64,000 bases of DNA from Cryobacterium sp. PAMC25264 (GCF_019443325.1 NZ_CP080383.1:682001-746000), one strand, 5' to 3'; positions 25,851 through 35,654 are shown, numbered from the stretch's first letter. The notes: a model not told the origin generated them from the sequence alone. A program made the numbers and translations.

Positions 25851-26273
25851 GTGCACACACCCACCGACTCGCACGACTCCGCCGGCCGTACGCTGGAGTG
25901 GACCAGCGTCTGCGCCCTCGAGCGGCTCGAGCCGCTGTGGGCCGAGGCCGCACTCATCGACGGCGTGCAGGTGGCACTGGTGCTGCTGCCCGACGGTAGC
26001 CTCTTCGCGGTGTCCAACCAGGACCCGGCGACAGGCTCGTTCGTGATGAGCCGCGGTATCGTGGGCTCCCGCGGCGCCCGCCCGACCTTGGCCTCACCGC
26101 TGCACAAGCAGGTCTACGACCTGGAGACCGGCGAGTGCTTCACGGCGGCCGAATACGCGCTGCGCACCTTCCCGGTGCGCGTCGACCACGGCACCGTGCA
26201 GATCTTGGTGCGCGACCAGGTGGGGTCGCGGCAGCAGGCCGAGAGCATCAACGCCCAGTTCGCGGCCGCGTGA
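25851..26273 (+). CDS. nirD: Nitrite reductase small subunit
   Basis: A 140-residue Rieske-fold protein that lacks the Rieske Cys/His cluster ligands, as is normal for NirD. Recognisable blocks are LPDGSLFAVSNQDPATG, MSRGIVGSRG and SPLHKQVYDLETGECF. It completes the NirBD enzyme although it is transcribed on the opposite strand from nirB. The GTG start has GGAGG at proper distance. Its stop overlaps the next gene's start (GTGA), so nirD and the sirohydrochlorin chelatase are coupled. Confidence 0.93.
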   Translation: MHTPTDSHDSAGRTLEWTSVCALERLEPLWAEAALIDGVQVALVLLPDGSLFAVSNQDPATGSFVMSRGIVGSRGARPTLASPLHKQVYDLETGECFTAAEYALRTFPVRVDHGTVQILVRDQVGSRQQAESINAQFAAA

Positions 26274-27103
26274 TCGGCGTCCCGATGCGGACGGCTCCGA
26301 TCCGCACGGCCCCGATCGGCACGGCTCCGGTCGGCGCCGTCCCCTCCGGCGCGGCGCCGGCGCTGCTGGCGACGTCGCACGGCACCAGCGATCCCGCCGG
26401 GCAGCGCGCGGTGCTGGCCCTCGTCGCCGCGGTGGCCGCCGCGGCACCGGAACTCACCGTGCTGGGCGGGTACGTCGATGTGCAGAGCCCGGATGTGCCG
26501 ACCTGCCTCACCGGCATCGCCGCCGAGACCGCCGGCCGGTCGGTCGTGATCGTGCCGTTGCTACTGTCGGCCGGCTATCACGTGCGCGTGGACCTGGCCG
26601 AGGCTGCCGCCGAGGCGAGCCAGCCGGTGCGGGTCACCGGTGCCCTCGGCCCCGACCCCCGACTCGCCCGCATCCTCGCCGACCGGCTGAAGGAGATCGG
26701 TCTGCTCCCCGACGACACCGTCGTGCTCGCCGCGGCCGGTTCCACCGATGCCAACGCCGTCGCCGACTGCCACAGCACGGCCGGCCAGCTGGCCACGGAG
26801 CTGGGTCGACCCGTCACGGTCGGGTTCATCTCCGCCGCCCAACCCCGGTTAGCCGACGCCGTGCTCACCGCCCGCGCCGGCTCACCGGGGCGGGTCGTGG
26901 TGGCCACCTACTTGATCGCGCCCGGCTACTTCGCCGGCCTGGCCGAGAACTGCGGTGCGGATGTCGTGAGCCGCCCCCTGCTCGTCGACGGTGAGGAGCC
27001 GCCGCGGCAGCTCGTCGACGTGGTGCTGGACCTCTATGCGTCCACCGCCCGGCTGGAGCAGGCGCTCGCCGGACTGCCCTGGTCGTTTAGCCCCCGCCCC
27101 TGA
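26270..27103 (+). CDS. Sirohydrochlorin chelatase, CbiX/SirB type
   Basis: A 277-residue two-repeat chelatase that inserts iron into sirohydrochlorin, the last step to siroheme for NirB. The first metal His is in ATSHGTSDPAGQRA; the segment VVATYLIAPGYFAG in the second half is family-typical. The first 20 residues contain a degenerate repeat (RTAPIRTAPIGTAPVG). Start is the GTG overlapping the nirD stop. With sumT on the other strand, this gives a complete siroheme route around nitrite reductase, provided the SUMT Rossmann domain works as the dehydrogenase. Confidence 0.9.
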   Translation: MIGVPMRTAPIRTAPIGTAPVGAVPSGAAPALLATSHGTSDPAGQRAVLALVAAVAAAAPELTVLGGYVDVQSPDVPTCLTGIAAETAGRSVVIVPLLLSAGYHVRVDLAEAAAEASQPVRVTGALGPDPRLARILADRLKEIGLLPDDTVVLAAAGSTDANAVADCHSTAGQLATELGRPVTVGFISAAQPRLADAVLTARAGSPGRVVVATYLIAPGYFAGLAENCGADVVSRPLLVDGEEPPRQLVDVVLDLYASTARLEQALAGLPWSFSPRP

Positions 27104-27112
27104 CCAGTCGCG

Positions 27113-27133
27113 GCGACCCGGTCTGTGGGTCGC
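27113..27133 (+). terminator. Hairpin after sirohydrochlorin chelatase
   Basis: GCGACCC (27113-27119) and GGGTCGC (27127-27133), 7-base loop. A second small hairpin GGGCGC-GAA-GCGCCC follows at 27181-27195. Confidence 0.45.
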
Positions 27134-27199
27134 GCCCACTCGCTGGGTCTCCTAAGGAAGTGCGCTTCCGCCGACCACCCGGGCGCGAAGCGCCCCCAC

Positions 27200-27222
27200 A
27201 GCTCGACAAGCTCGACCAGCGG
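27200..27222. repeat. Half copy of the GGTCGAGC...TCGA intergenic repeat
   Basis: AGCTCGACAAGCTCGACCAG plus CGG, the reverse complement of the arm type seen at 28891-28910. Only one arm is present here. Confidence 0.5.
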
Positions 27223-27333
27223 ATTCAAGCTCGACCGCCGGTGTGGTTGCGCCAGCGGATGGCCCGTAGGGAGGACCATCCGCGCTCATGTGTCCGACAT
27301 GTAACAGCGGCCTATCAGTGGCGCTCGCCGCGG

Positions 27334-27360
27334 GTGACAACACGGTGACCAGAAGGTAAC
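27334..27360 (+). promoter_or_regulatory. Triple GTNAC operator upstream of narK
   Basis: GTGAC-N6-GTGAC-N6-GTAAC: three half-sites at an exact 11-base period, i.e. on one face of the helix. GTNAC is the core half-site of GlnR. It lies about 95-120 bases before the narK ribosome site. Further GAAAC (27378-27382) and GTAAC (27392-27396) follow at other spacings. Confidence 0.6.
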
Positions 27361-27520
27361 TAGGCCAGCGTTCCGCGGAAACACCGGCTGCGTAACGTCG
27401 AAGACAGAAGCCCCCGCAGCACTCCCGGCACCACATTCTTGAGGAGAAACTGATGACCCCGACGACGAGCGCCCCACCCGCCCCGGTCTCCGCGACCACC
27501 CCACCGGCCCCTCCGCCGAC

Positions 27521-28870
27521 TTGGTGCACCGCCCGGGCCGCTGGATCGACAATTGGAACGCCGAGGACCCCCAGCAGTGGGCGGGCGGCGGCAAGGCCAT
27601 CGCCTCGCGCAACCTCACGTGGTCGATCTTCGCCGAGTTCCTCGGCTTCGTGATCTGGCAGCTCTGGAGCATCGTGGTGGTGCAACTGCCGAACGCCGGC
27701 TTCACCTTCGACACCGGCCAGATCTTCTGGCTCATCTCGATCCCCAGCCTGGTCGGCGCCACCCTGCGCTTCCCGTACACGTTCCTGGTGCCCAAGTTCG
27801 GCGGCCGTAACTGGACCATCATCTCCGCGGGCCTGTTGCTCATCCCGTCAATCGCGCTGGGCTTCGCGGTGTGGAACCCCGAGACGCCATTCCCGGTGAT
27901 GCTGCTCATCGCCGCGCTCGCCGGGCTCGGCGGCGGCAACTTCGCCAGTTCGATGTCGAACATCACCTACTTCTACCCGCAGAGCCAGAAGGGCTGGGCG
28001 CTCGGCCTCAACGCCGCCGGCGGCAACCTCGGCGCCGCCGTGGCCCAGCTAGTGGTTCCCATCGTGATCACCCTCGGCGCCCTCGGCACACTCAACCTGC
28101 CGTTGGCCGGGTTCTTCTGGGTGCCGTTCATCCTTCTGGCCATGTTCGGCGCCTGGAAATACATGGACAACCTCTCCAGCGCCAAGGCCGACTTCGCCGG
28201 TTCCATCGCCGCCGTCAAGGAACCTCACCTCTGGATCCTCGCGTTCCTCTACATCGGCACCTTCGGCTCGTTCATCGGCTTCGCCAGCGTGTTCCCCAAG
28301 CTCATCGCCGACCAGTTCCCCGAGTTCTCCAGCTTCCACGTGGTGTCGGCGTCGCTGTCGCTCGCCTTCCTCGGGGCTCTCACCGGTTCGCTGGCCCGGC
28401 CGTTCGGCGGCCGCCTGGCCGACCGCTTCGGCGGCGCCTTGGTCACTGTCGGTGCCTTCGCGGTGATGGCAGTCGGCGCCGTTCTGGTGAACGTGGTGCT
28501 GCCGCTCGGCAACTTCTGGCTGTTCCTGGTCACCTTCCTGCTGATCTTCGTGGCCACCGGCGTTGGCAACGGCTCCACCTACCGCATGATCCCCAGCGTC
28601 TTCGCCGCCAAGAGCGGCGTCGCGGACGCCCACAAGAACTCCGGCGACGTCAACACACAACGGAAGACCGCTGCGGCCCTCGGCCTCATCTCCGCGATCG
28701 GCGCGTACGGCGGGTTCATCATCCCGCAGGTGCTCGGCTTCTCGAAGACCTCCACGGGCGACTACTCCAGCGCGATCTTCGCCTTCGCCGGCGCCTATGT
28801 GGTGATGATGGCCGTCACCGCGTTCGTCTACCTCCGCCGCGGGTCCTCCGTGGCCGGCCACCGCATCTAA
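27521..28870 (+). CDS. narK: NarK-type nitrate/nitrite transporter (MFS), 5' end apparently frameshifted
   Basis: A 449-residue MFS protein of the NNP nitrate transporter group. It begins with the family N-terminus RPGRWIDNWNAEDPQQW, then twelve spans with GGNFASSMSNITYFYPQSQKG (nitrate signature, broken into typical blocks) and GVGNGSTYRMIP in the second half. A strong ribosome site (GAGGAG) precedes ATG 27453, but that ATG is in a different frame; the narK frame has no start codon until TTG 27521/GTG 27524, which have no ribosome site. One missing base between 27456 and 27520 would restore a protein of about 472 residues starting at 27453. Nitrate uptake function is secure if the gene is intact. 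Confidence 0.88.
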   Translation: MVHRPGRWIDNWNAEDPQQWAGGGKAIASRNLTWSIFAEFLGFVIWQLWSIVVVQLPNAGFTFDTGQIFWLISIPSLVGATLRFPYTFLVPKFGGRNWTIISAGLLLIPSIALGFAVWNPETPFPVMLLIAALAGLGGGNFASSMSNITYFYPQSQKGWALGLNAAGGNLGAAVAQLVVPIVITLGALGTLNLPLAGFFWVPFILLAMFGAWKYMDNLSSAKADFAGSIAAVKEPHLWILAFLYIGTFGSFIGFASVFPKLIADQFPEFSSFHVVSASLSLAFLGALTGSLARPFGGRLADRFGGALVTVGAFAVMAVGAVLVNVVLPLGNFWLFLVTFLLIFVATGVGNGSTYRMIPSVFAAKSGVADAHKNSGDVNTQRKTAAALGLISAIGAYGGFIIPQVLGFSKTSTGDYSSAIFAFAGAYVVMMAVTAFVYLRRGSSVAGHRI

Positions 28871-28890
28871 CCAGTCTCGCTTCCAGCCAA

Positions 28891-28990
28891 CCGCTGGTCG
28901 AGCCTGTCGACTTGTGCTGAGCTTGTCGAAGTGAACCTGGTGACCCGACGTGTGTGTCGCTCACCGGATCTCGACAGGCTCGATCAGCGG
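28891..28990. repeat. Microbacteriaceae-type inverted repeat between narK and nasA
   Basis: Arms CCGCTGGTCGAGCCTGTCGA (28891-28910) and its 19/20 complement at 28971-28990, with an extra degenerate half-arm between. It lies inside the nitrate gene series and could fold into a hairpin between the two genes. Confidence 0.8.
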
Positions 28991-29010
28991 GTTTCCCGAA
29001 AGGCCTCACC

Positions 29011-31151
29011 GTGAACTCCGTCGACACGCACTGCCCGTACTGCGCCCTGCAGTGCGCGATGACGCTCACGCCCGCCGCCGCCGCGACGCCCGCCCGCCCC
29101 GCGGATGCGATCCGCCTCCCGGTCTCCATCAGCGGCCGGGCCTTCCCCACCAACCGGGGCGGCCTCTGCAAGAAGGGCTGGACCGCGGGCGAACTACTCG
29201 GCTCGGCCGAGCGCATCCGGGAACCCATGCAGCGCGCGGCCGACGGCAGCTTCGCCCCGGTCACCTGGACGGACGCGCTCGACCTGATCGCCGACAGGCT
29301 CCGCACCGGCCGTGCCGAGCACGGCGCCGACTCCGTGGGTGTGTTCGGCGGCGGCGGGCTGACCAATGAGAAGGCCTACCAGCTGGGCAAGTTCACCCGG
29401 CTGGCGCTCGGCTCCTCCCGCATCGACTACAACGGCCGGTTCTGCATGTCGAGCGCTGCGGCCGCCGGCAACCGGGCCTTCGGGCTCGACCGGGGCCTGC
29501 CATTCCGGGTGGAGGACCTCGATGAGGCCGATACCATCCTGATGCTCGGCTCCAACGTGGCCCAGACCATGCCGCCGTTCATCGGCCACCTCGACGGCGC
29601 CCGGCAGGCCGGCGGCCTCCTCGTGGTCGACCCGCGCCGCACGGCCACTGCCCGCCTCACCGACGATGGTGCCGGAATGCACCTGCAGCCGGCACCGGGC
29701 ACCGACCTGGTGCTGCTGCTCGGCCTCACCCACCTGGTTCTGGCCGAACGCCTCGCCGACACCGACTACCTCGCCCGGCGCACCACAGGCTTCGACCAGC
29801 TGCGCTACAGCGTGGCCGGCTGGTATCCCCAACGGGTGCAGGAACACACCGGGGTTCCGGTCGGCCAGCTGCGCGACCTGGCCCGGCGGCTGGCCGCCGG
29901 CCGGGGCACCTACATCCTCACCGGGCGAGGGGTGGAGCAGCACGTCGACGGCACCGACACCGCCACCGCCGCCATCAACCTCGCGCTCGTGCTCGGCCTC
30001 GTCGGCACGACCCACTCCGGCTACGGCACCCTCACCGGCCAGGGCAACGGGCAGGGCGGCCGGGAGCACGGCCAGAAGTGCGACCAGCTGCCCGGCTACC
30101 GCAAGATCACCGATCCGGCCGCCCGCGCGCACGTCGCCGGCGTCTGGGGTGTCGAACCGCACAGCATTCCCGGCGCCGGCATCCCCGCCGTCGAGCTGCT
30201 GGGCGCGCTCGGCCGGCCGGGCGGCATCCGCACCCTGCTTGTGCACGGCGCCAACGTCGTGGTCTCCGCGCCCGATGCCGACAGTGTGCTGCGGGGCCTG
30301 AAGAACCTGGACTTCCTGGTGGTCTGCGACTTCTTTTTCTCCGAGACCGCCGCGCTGGCCGATGTGGTGCTGCCGGTCACCCAGTGGGCCGAGGAAGAGG
30401 GCACCATGACCTCGCTCGAGGGCCGGGTGCTGCGCCGCCGACGCGCCATCGATCCTCCCCCCGGCGTGCGCAGCGAACTGTGGATCTTCCAGGAGCTGGC
30501 CCGGCGCCTGAACGCACCCGGGGTGTACAGCGCCATCCCCGGCGAGGTCTTCGACGAACTCTGCCGGGCGTCGGAGGGCGGTACCGCCGACTACTCCGGG
30601 CTCGACTACGCGCTGCTGGATGCGGGGAGCCGGCCTACTGGCCCTACCCGGTCGGTTCCGCGGGAACGCCGCGGCTCTTCCTCGACCGGTTCGCGCACGA
30701 CGATGGCCGCGCGCGCATCGTGGCCGTCAGGGCCCGACCCGTGATCGGGCCGGCCCAGGCGCACGGGGCACTCACGCTCATCACCGGCCGGCTGCTTGAG
30801 CACTACCAGTCCGGCGCCCAGACCCGCCGGGTGCCCGAGCTTGCCGACGCCCAGCCGGAGGCCCGGATGCAGGTGCACCCGGCGACGGCCGCCGGCTTGG
30901 GCGTGGCTGACGGCGCCTGGGTGGAGCTGGCCAACGAACGAGGCATCGTTCGCTGCCGCGCCCAGCTGAGCGCGGACATCCGCCCAGACACCGTGTTCCT
31001 GCCGTTCCACTTCCCCGCCGACCAGCGCGCCAATCTGCTGACAGCCGGAGCCACCGACCCCATCTCGGGCATGCCCGAGTTCAAACGAACCGCCGTGCGG
31101 GTGCGGGCGATCGACCAGCCCGACCCGCGGTCACCGACAACGAGAGGGTGA
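29011..31151 (+). pseudogene. nasA: Assimilatory nitrate reductase catalytic subunit, frameshifted
   Basis: A molybdopterin oxidoreductase of about 713 residues if one frameshift is bridged. The N-terminus has the 4Fe-4S ligands Cys8, Cys11, Cys15 and Cys53 (CPYCALQC, GGLCKKGW). The MGD-binding body ([50 protein letters not shown] in family order) and the C-terminal MopB domain ([23 protein letters not shown]) are all present. Frame changes at the GGGG at 30624-30627: upstream frame reads LLDAG, downstream frame GEPAYWPYP. It needs a -1 slip or one extra base. GTG 29011 is the likely start. It reduces nitrate to nitrite for NirBD. Could be a sequencing error rather than a dead gene. Confidence 0.85.
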
Positions 31152-31157
31152 TGGCGC

Positions 31158-32904
31158 GTGCCTGACGATATTTCTGCCGGCCGGCCCGGTTCCGCAGGCC
31201 TCCCCGGCGGCCCCGAGCGCGTCGTCGTGGTCGGTTACGGCCCGGTCGGCGCCCGTTTCGTCGACGAGATCCTGCCGCTGGTCGAGGCCGGCTTGGCCGA
31301 GCTCACCGTGGTCGGCGCCGAGCAGGAGCACGCCTACAACCGGGTGCTGCTGGCCGACTTCGCCGTGGGCCGCGCCGACCGCGACACCCTCGACCTCACC
31401 GACGGCGGCCGGGCCCGAGCCGCCGGCGCCACGATCCGTACCGGCACCAGCGTCACCTCCGTGAACCGCAGCATCCGCACGGTGTCGCTCGGCGACGGCA
31501 GCACCCTGCCCTACGACCGGCTGGTGCTCGCCACCGGCGCCCGCGCCAATGTGCCCACCCTCGACGGCGTGAAAAGGGTGCGACGCGGCCTGATGAAGCC
31601 CGGCCCGGATGCCGCCACTCTCGATACCCAAGACGCCCCGCTGCCGCGCGGGGTCAGCGCGCTCCGCGACCTCGCCGACGCCGCCACCGTGCTGGGCGCG
31701 GTGCGGGCCGGGCAGCGCATCGTGGTTCTCGGCGCCGGGGTACTCGGCATGGAGATCGCGCTCGCCGCGGCGGCGGCCGGAGCCCAGGTCTGCGTGGTCT
31801 ATCACGGCGAGATCCCGATGAACCGCAACCTCGACCGTGGTGGAGGCTCGGTGCTCACCCGCGCCGCCCGGCACGCCGGTGTCGCCATGGTCAACCACGC
31901 CCGCGCGGAAAGTGTGCTGTTCCACCACGACGAGCACGGCGACGAACGGTTCGAGGCCCTCATCTGCGCCGACGGCAAGCAGATCAGCGGCGACCTGCTG
32001 CTGCTCTCCTGCGGTGTGGGTGCTCGCACCGAACTCTCCCACCTGGCCGGGCTGCCCGTGTCGACGGGTGTGCTGGTCGATGAGTCGCTGCAGAGCTGGG
32101 CGGATGCGTCCATCCACGCCATCGGGGACTGCGCGCACGTGGCCGCCCGCCCCGCCGATGCCGATCTCGGTGCCGCCTGGACCGGTGCCCGGATGGCGCC
32201 GGCCGGCGGACCGTCCGGCCTGATCGGACCGGGCTGGCGGCAGGCCGACCGCCTCGCGGCCCGGTTCACAGCCGAGATCACCGCACGCGCCGCTGCTGGG
32301 CTCAGCCCGGCGGCGGTCGAGTCTTCGCCGCTGGACGTGGCGCCGGTCCTCGTGGCCGAGCCCGGCGCCTCCGTCGTGATGCTCAAAGCCGAGGGCATCG
32401 ACGTGGTCGCGGCGGGCGACACCACGGCCGACCCGTTCGACGTGGCACTGGCCGATGCCGACGCTCAGTCTCACGGCTGCGCGTCCGGTGACCCCGCACC
32501 GCTCGCCGTGGCACAGTGGGCCGACCCCGAGCACGGCCGCTACGTGAAGATGGTCACCCGCGGCGGCATCCTCACCGGCTTCGTGTGCGTGGGTATGCCC
32601 CGCACCGGAGCCGAGCTCACGCTGCTGTTTGAGCGCGGCAGCGAACTGCCGCCGATCGGTCGGTGCTGCTGCGGTTCGACGGCCCCGACTACGACCCGGC
32701 GAGCGCGGCCGACGCCTTCGCGCCGGAGTCGACCGTGTGCTGGTGCAACGGGGTGACGGTGGCGGCGATCACGGCCACGGCAGAGGCCGGCAACAACACC
32801 GTCGCCTGCGTGGGAACCTCCACCCGGCAGGCACCGGCTGCGGCGGCTGTAAGGGCCGCATCGGGGAGGTCCTCGAGCGCTACGCTACCCAGAGCCTCGC
32901 CTGA
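31158..32904 (+). pseudogene. nasB: Nitrate reductase electron-transfer subunit (FAD, BFD), two frameshifts
   Basis: An FAD/NAD(P)-dependent oxidoreductase that would deliver electrons to NasA. The first 495 codons are continuous: VVVVGYGPVGARFVDE (FAD), VVLGAGVLGMEIALA (NAD), an IGDCAHVA motif, and a C-terminal region. The frame changes at about 32660 (PPIG to SVLLRFDGPDYDP) and again at about 32827 (VGTSTR to AGTGCGGCKGRIGEVLERY). Only when both are bridged does the BFD [2Fe-2S] domain with Cys-Trp-Cys and CGGC emerge complete, ending at a TGA at 32902. Both shifts are -1. GTG 31158 is the start, seven bases after nasA. Confidence 0.82.
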
Positions 32905-32997
32905 GCGCCGCGCCGCGCGAACCACTCCCAGCCGTGCCGAAGGCCCTCCGTCGACGTGCCGCTAAGCGCTCCTTCCGGGCATCCGAAAGGGTGATTT

Positions 32998-33107
32998 GGC
33001 GCAACTCGCGGGACACGCGCGTGTGTACAGGCCGATACGGCGCCTCGCAAGTTGCCGAAAAGTGCCCTGCGGCCAGTGCCGCGAGGGTAATTCGGCGCAA
33101 CTCGCGG
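32998..33107. repeat. Repeats GGCGCAACTCGCGG between nasB and the FdhF-like gene
   Basis: The exact 14-mer GGCGCAACTCGCGG occurs at 32998-33011 and 33094-33107, 96 bases apart. Between them 33041-33060 is a degenerate inverted copy (CTCGCAAGTTGCCGAAA). The stretch 32905-33275 holds these repeats, a GGTAAC and no gene. Confidence 0.7.
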
Positions 33108-33275
33108 CACCCATTCCCGCACGGGCGAACTGTCGCCGCCCTGAGTGTGCCGTGAGAGCGGCCGGGTGCTTGCCGTCAGCGCCGGATGCTGATAGCTCTG
33201 AAGGGGTAACTGCAGTGTTTTCCGGGGACCGGGTGCGATGACGACGTGATCCCTGCCGGCGAAGGGATGCCCACC

Positions 33276-35633
33276 ATGACGAAGAAAATCACCAATGCGG
33301 CGGGACACCTGAAGAGTTCGGCGCGTCTGGACGACACCGACGAGCGCGACGAGTCCACGATCGAGATCGGCTCGCCCAAGTCCTGGGCGGCCGGCGTCCC
33401 CGGGGTGCTGCACTCCACCATCCCGGCTGTGGAGCGGATGGGTCTGGCCCGCACGGGCAAGACGCTGCTGGCGATGAACCAGAAGGACGGCTTCGACTGC
33501 ATGAGCTGCGCCTGGCCGGACCCCACCCACCGGAAGACCTTCGAGTTCTGCGAGAACGGCGCCAAGGCCGTCACGTGGGAGGCCACGCCGGTGACCATCG
33601 GCTCCGACTTCTGGGCGGAGCATCCGGTCAGCGACCTGCTCGGACGTACCGAATACTGGTTGGGTATGCAGGGGCGGCTGACCGAGCCCGTCTACAAAGC
33701 CGCTGGTGACGACCACTACCGGCCGGTGAGCTGGGACGAGGCTTTCAAGGTGATCGCCGGCAAGCTCAACAGCCTCGACTCGCCCGACCAGGCCGCCTTC
33801 TACACCAGCGGCCGTACGTCCAACGAGGCCGCCTTCGCCTACCAGTTGTTCGTGCGCGCTTTCGGCACCAACAACCTGCCGGATTGTTCCAACATGTGCC
33901 ACGAATCGTCCGGCTGGGCGATGGGCCAGACCATTGGCATCGGTAAGGCCACCATCACCTACGACGACTTCGGCCAGGCCGACCTCATCATCGTGATGGG
34001 GCAGAACCCCGGTACCAACCACCCGCGGATGCTGACGGCGCTGGAAGAGGCCAAGGACAACGGCGCCGAGATCGTCGCCGTCAACCCCATGCCGGAGGCC
34101 GGCCTCAAACGATACAAGAACCCGCAACGGGCGCGGGGCATCATCGGCCGGGGGACGGGCATCGCCGACCAGTTCCTGCAGGTGCGGCTCGGCGGCGACA
34201 TGGCCCTGCTCCAAGCCGTCTCGAAGCGCGTGCTCGCGGCCGAAGCAGCGGCCCCGGGAACAGTACTCGACCACGATTTCCTGCGTGAGCACACCCAGGG
34301 GCTCGCAGAGCTGACCGAGCACCTCGCGCAGGTCGACGAGGCTGCGGTCCTGGAGGCCAGTGGCCTGCGAACCGCCGACATCGACGAACTCGCCGCCCGG
34401 TATCTGCGGGCGGACAAGGTGATCATCACCTGGGCTATGGGCATCACCCAGCAGAAAAAGGGTGTCGCCACGATCAAGGAGATCATCAACCTGCTGCTGC
34501 TTCGCGGCAACATCGGCAAGCCCGGTGCGGGTGCCTCGCCGATTCGCGGGCACAGCAACGTACAGGGCGACCGCACTATGGGCATCTGGGAGCAGATGCC
34601 CCCGGCGTTCCTCGATGCCATCGAGACCGAGTTCGGTTTCGATCCGCCCCGAGAGCACGGCGTCGACGCTGTCGACACCATCCGGGGCCTGCGGGACGGC
34701 AAGATCAAGTTCTTCATGGCCGTTGGCGGCAACCTGGTCGGGGCGATCAGTGACAGTCAGGCCGCGGAGGCCGCGATGCACGGCGCCGAGATGACCGTGC
34801 AGGTCTCCACCAAGCTCAACCGTTCGCACGCCGTCGTCGGCGACGAAGCGCTGATCCTGCCGACCATGGGGCGCACCGAGATCGACCGTCAGGCCACCGG
34901 AGTGCAGTTCGTCTCGGTGGAGGACACGGTCTGTGCCGTGCATCCGTCGTGGGGCAAGGTGGCGCCGGTATCACCCGACCTCTTGTCGGAGGTGGCGATC
35001 GTGAGCCGACTGGCCCGGGCGACGCTGGGCACAACGGTGAACGTGGACTGGACGGGCTTCGAGCGGGACTACGACCTCATCAGGGAGCACATCTCCCGGG
35101 TCGTCGCCGGCTGCGAGGACTACAACACCAAGATCCGCCAGGACGGCGGCTTCCTGCTGCCGAACGGACCGCGGGACTCCCGCACATTCCCCACGCCGAC
35201 GGGCAAAGCCATCCTCACGGTCAACGACCTCGAGCACCTGGAGCGCCCCGCCGGCACCCTGATCCTGCAGACCCTGCGTTCCCACGATCAGTTCAACACC
35301 ACCATCTACGGCCACGACGACAGGTATCGCGGGATCAAGAAGGGGCGGCACGTCGTTTTCGTCAACCCCAACGACCTCGTCGAACTGGGTTTGAGCGACG
35401 AGCAGTTGGTGGATGTGCACGGCGTGCACGACGACGGGGTCGAGAGGGTGCTGCGCGGTTTCCGTGCAGTGTCGTACCCCACCGCGAGGGGATGCGCGGC
35501 GGCCTACTATCCGGAGGCGAACGTCCTGGTGCCCCTCGACCTCGTGGCGGAGGGCAGCAACACCCCGGTGTCGAAGGGTGTCATCGTGCGGCTGGAGCCG
35601 GCCCGTACAGTCGAGGAGACGCCGGTCGGCTAG
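33276..35633 (+). CDS. FdhF/YdeP-family molybdopterin oxidoreductase
   Basis: A 785-residue single-subunit molybdopterin-bis-guanine-dinucleotide enzyme of the FdhF/YdeP family, related to formate dehydrogenase alpha chains; the physiological substrate of this branch is not well established. The 4Fe-4S motif is FDCMSCAW followed by FEFC; the metal-side motif is SNMCHESSG with Cys at the position of selenocysteine in E. coli FdhF. Downstream are TSGRTSNEAAF, GQNPGTNHPRML and the C-terminal MopB domain (TGKAILTVNDLEH). ATG 33276 is chosen because GAAGGG stands nine bases upstream; ATG 33267 and GTG 33246 are alternatives. MoeA and MobA genes nearby make its cofactor. No fdhD sulfurtransferase gene is in the window. 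Confidence 0.9.
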   Translation: MTKKITNAAGHLKSSARLDDTDERDESTIEIGSPKSWAAGVPGVLHSTIPAVERMGLARTGKTLLAMNQKDGFDCMSCAWPDPTHRKTFEFCENGAKAVTWEATPVTIGSDFWAEHPVSDLLGRTEYWLGMQGRLTEPVYKAAGDDHYRPVSWDEAFKVIAGKLNSLDSPDQAAFYTSGRTSNEAAFAYQLFVRAFGTNNLPDCSNMCHESSGWAMGQTIGIGKATITYDDFGQADLIIVMGQNPGTNHPRMLTALEEAKDNGAEIVAVNPMPEAGLKRYKNPQRARGIIGRGTGIADQFLQVRLGGDMALLQAVSKRVLAAEAAAPGTVLDHDFLREHTQGLAELTEHLAQVDEAAVLEASGLRTADIDELAARYLRADKVIITWAMGITQQKKGVATIKEIINLLLLRGNIGKPGAGASPIRGHSNVQGDRTMGIWEQMPPAFLDAIETEFGFDPPREHGVDAVDTIRGLRDGKIKFFMAVGGNLVGAISDSQAAEAAMHGAEMTVQVSTKLNRSHAVVGDEALILPTMGRTEIDRQATGVQFVSVEDTVCAVHPSWGKVAPVSPDLLSEVAIVSRLARATLGTTVNVDWTGFERDYDLIREHISRVVAGCEDYNTKIRQDGGFLLPNGPRDSRTFPTPTGKAILTVNDLEHLERPAGTLILQTLRSHDQFNTTIYGHDDRYRGIKKGRHVVFVNPNDLVELGLSDEQLVDVHGVHDDGVERVLRGFRAVSYPTARGCAAAYYPEANVLVPLDLVAEGSNTPVSKGVIVRLEPARTVEETPVG

Positions 35634-35654
35634 GCGAACCTCCTCAGGAGCGTG

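Noticed and set aside
33883..33910. Selenocysteine in the FdhF-like protein
   Set aside because: The metal-side position is encoded as Cys (NMCHESS) and there is no in-frame TGA there.
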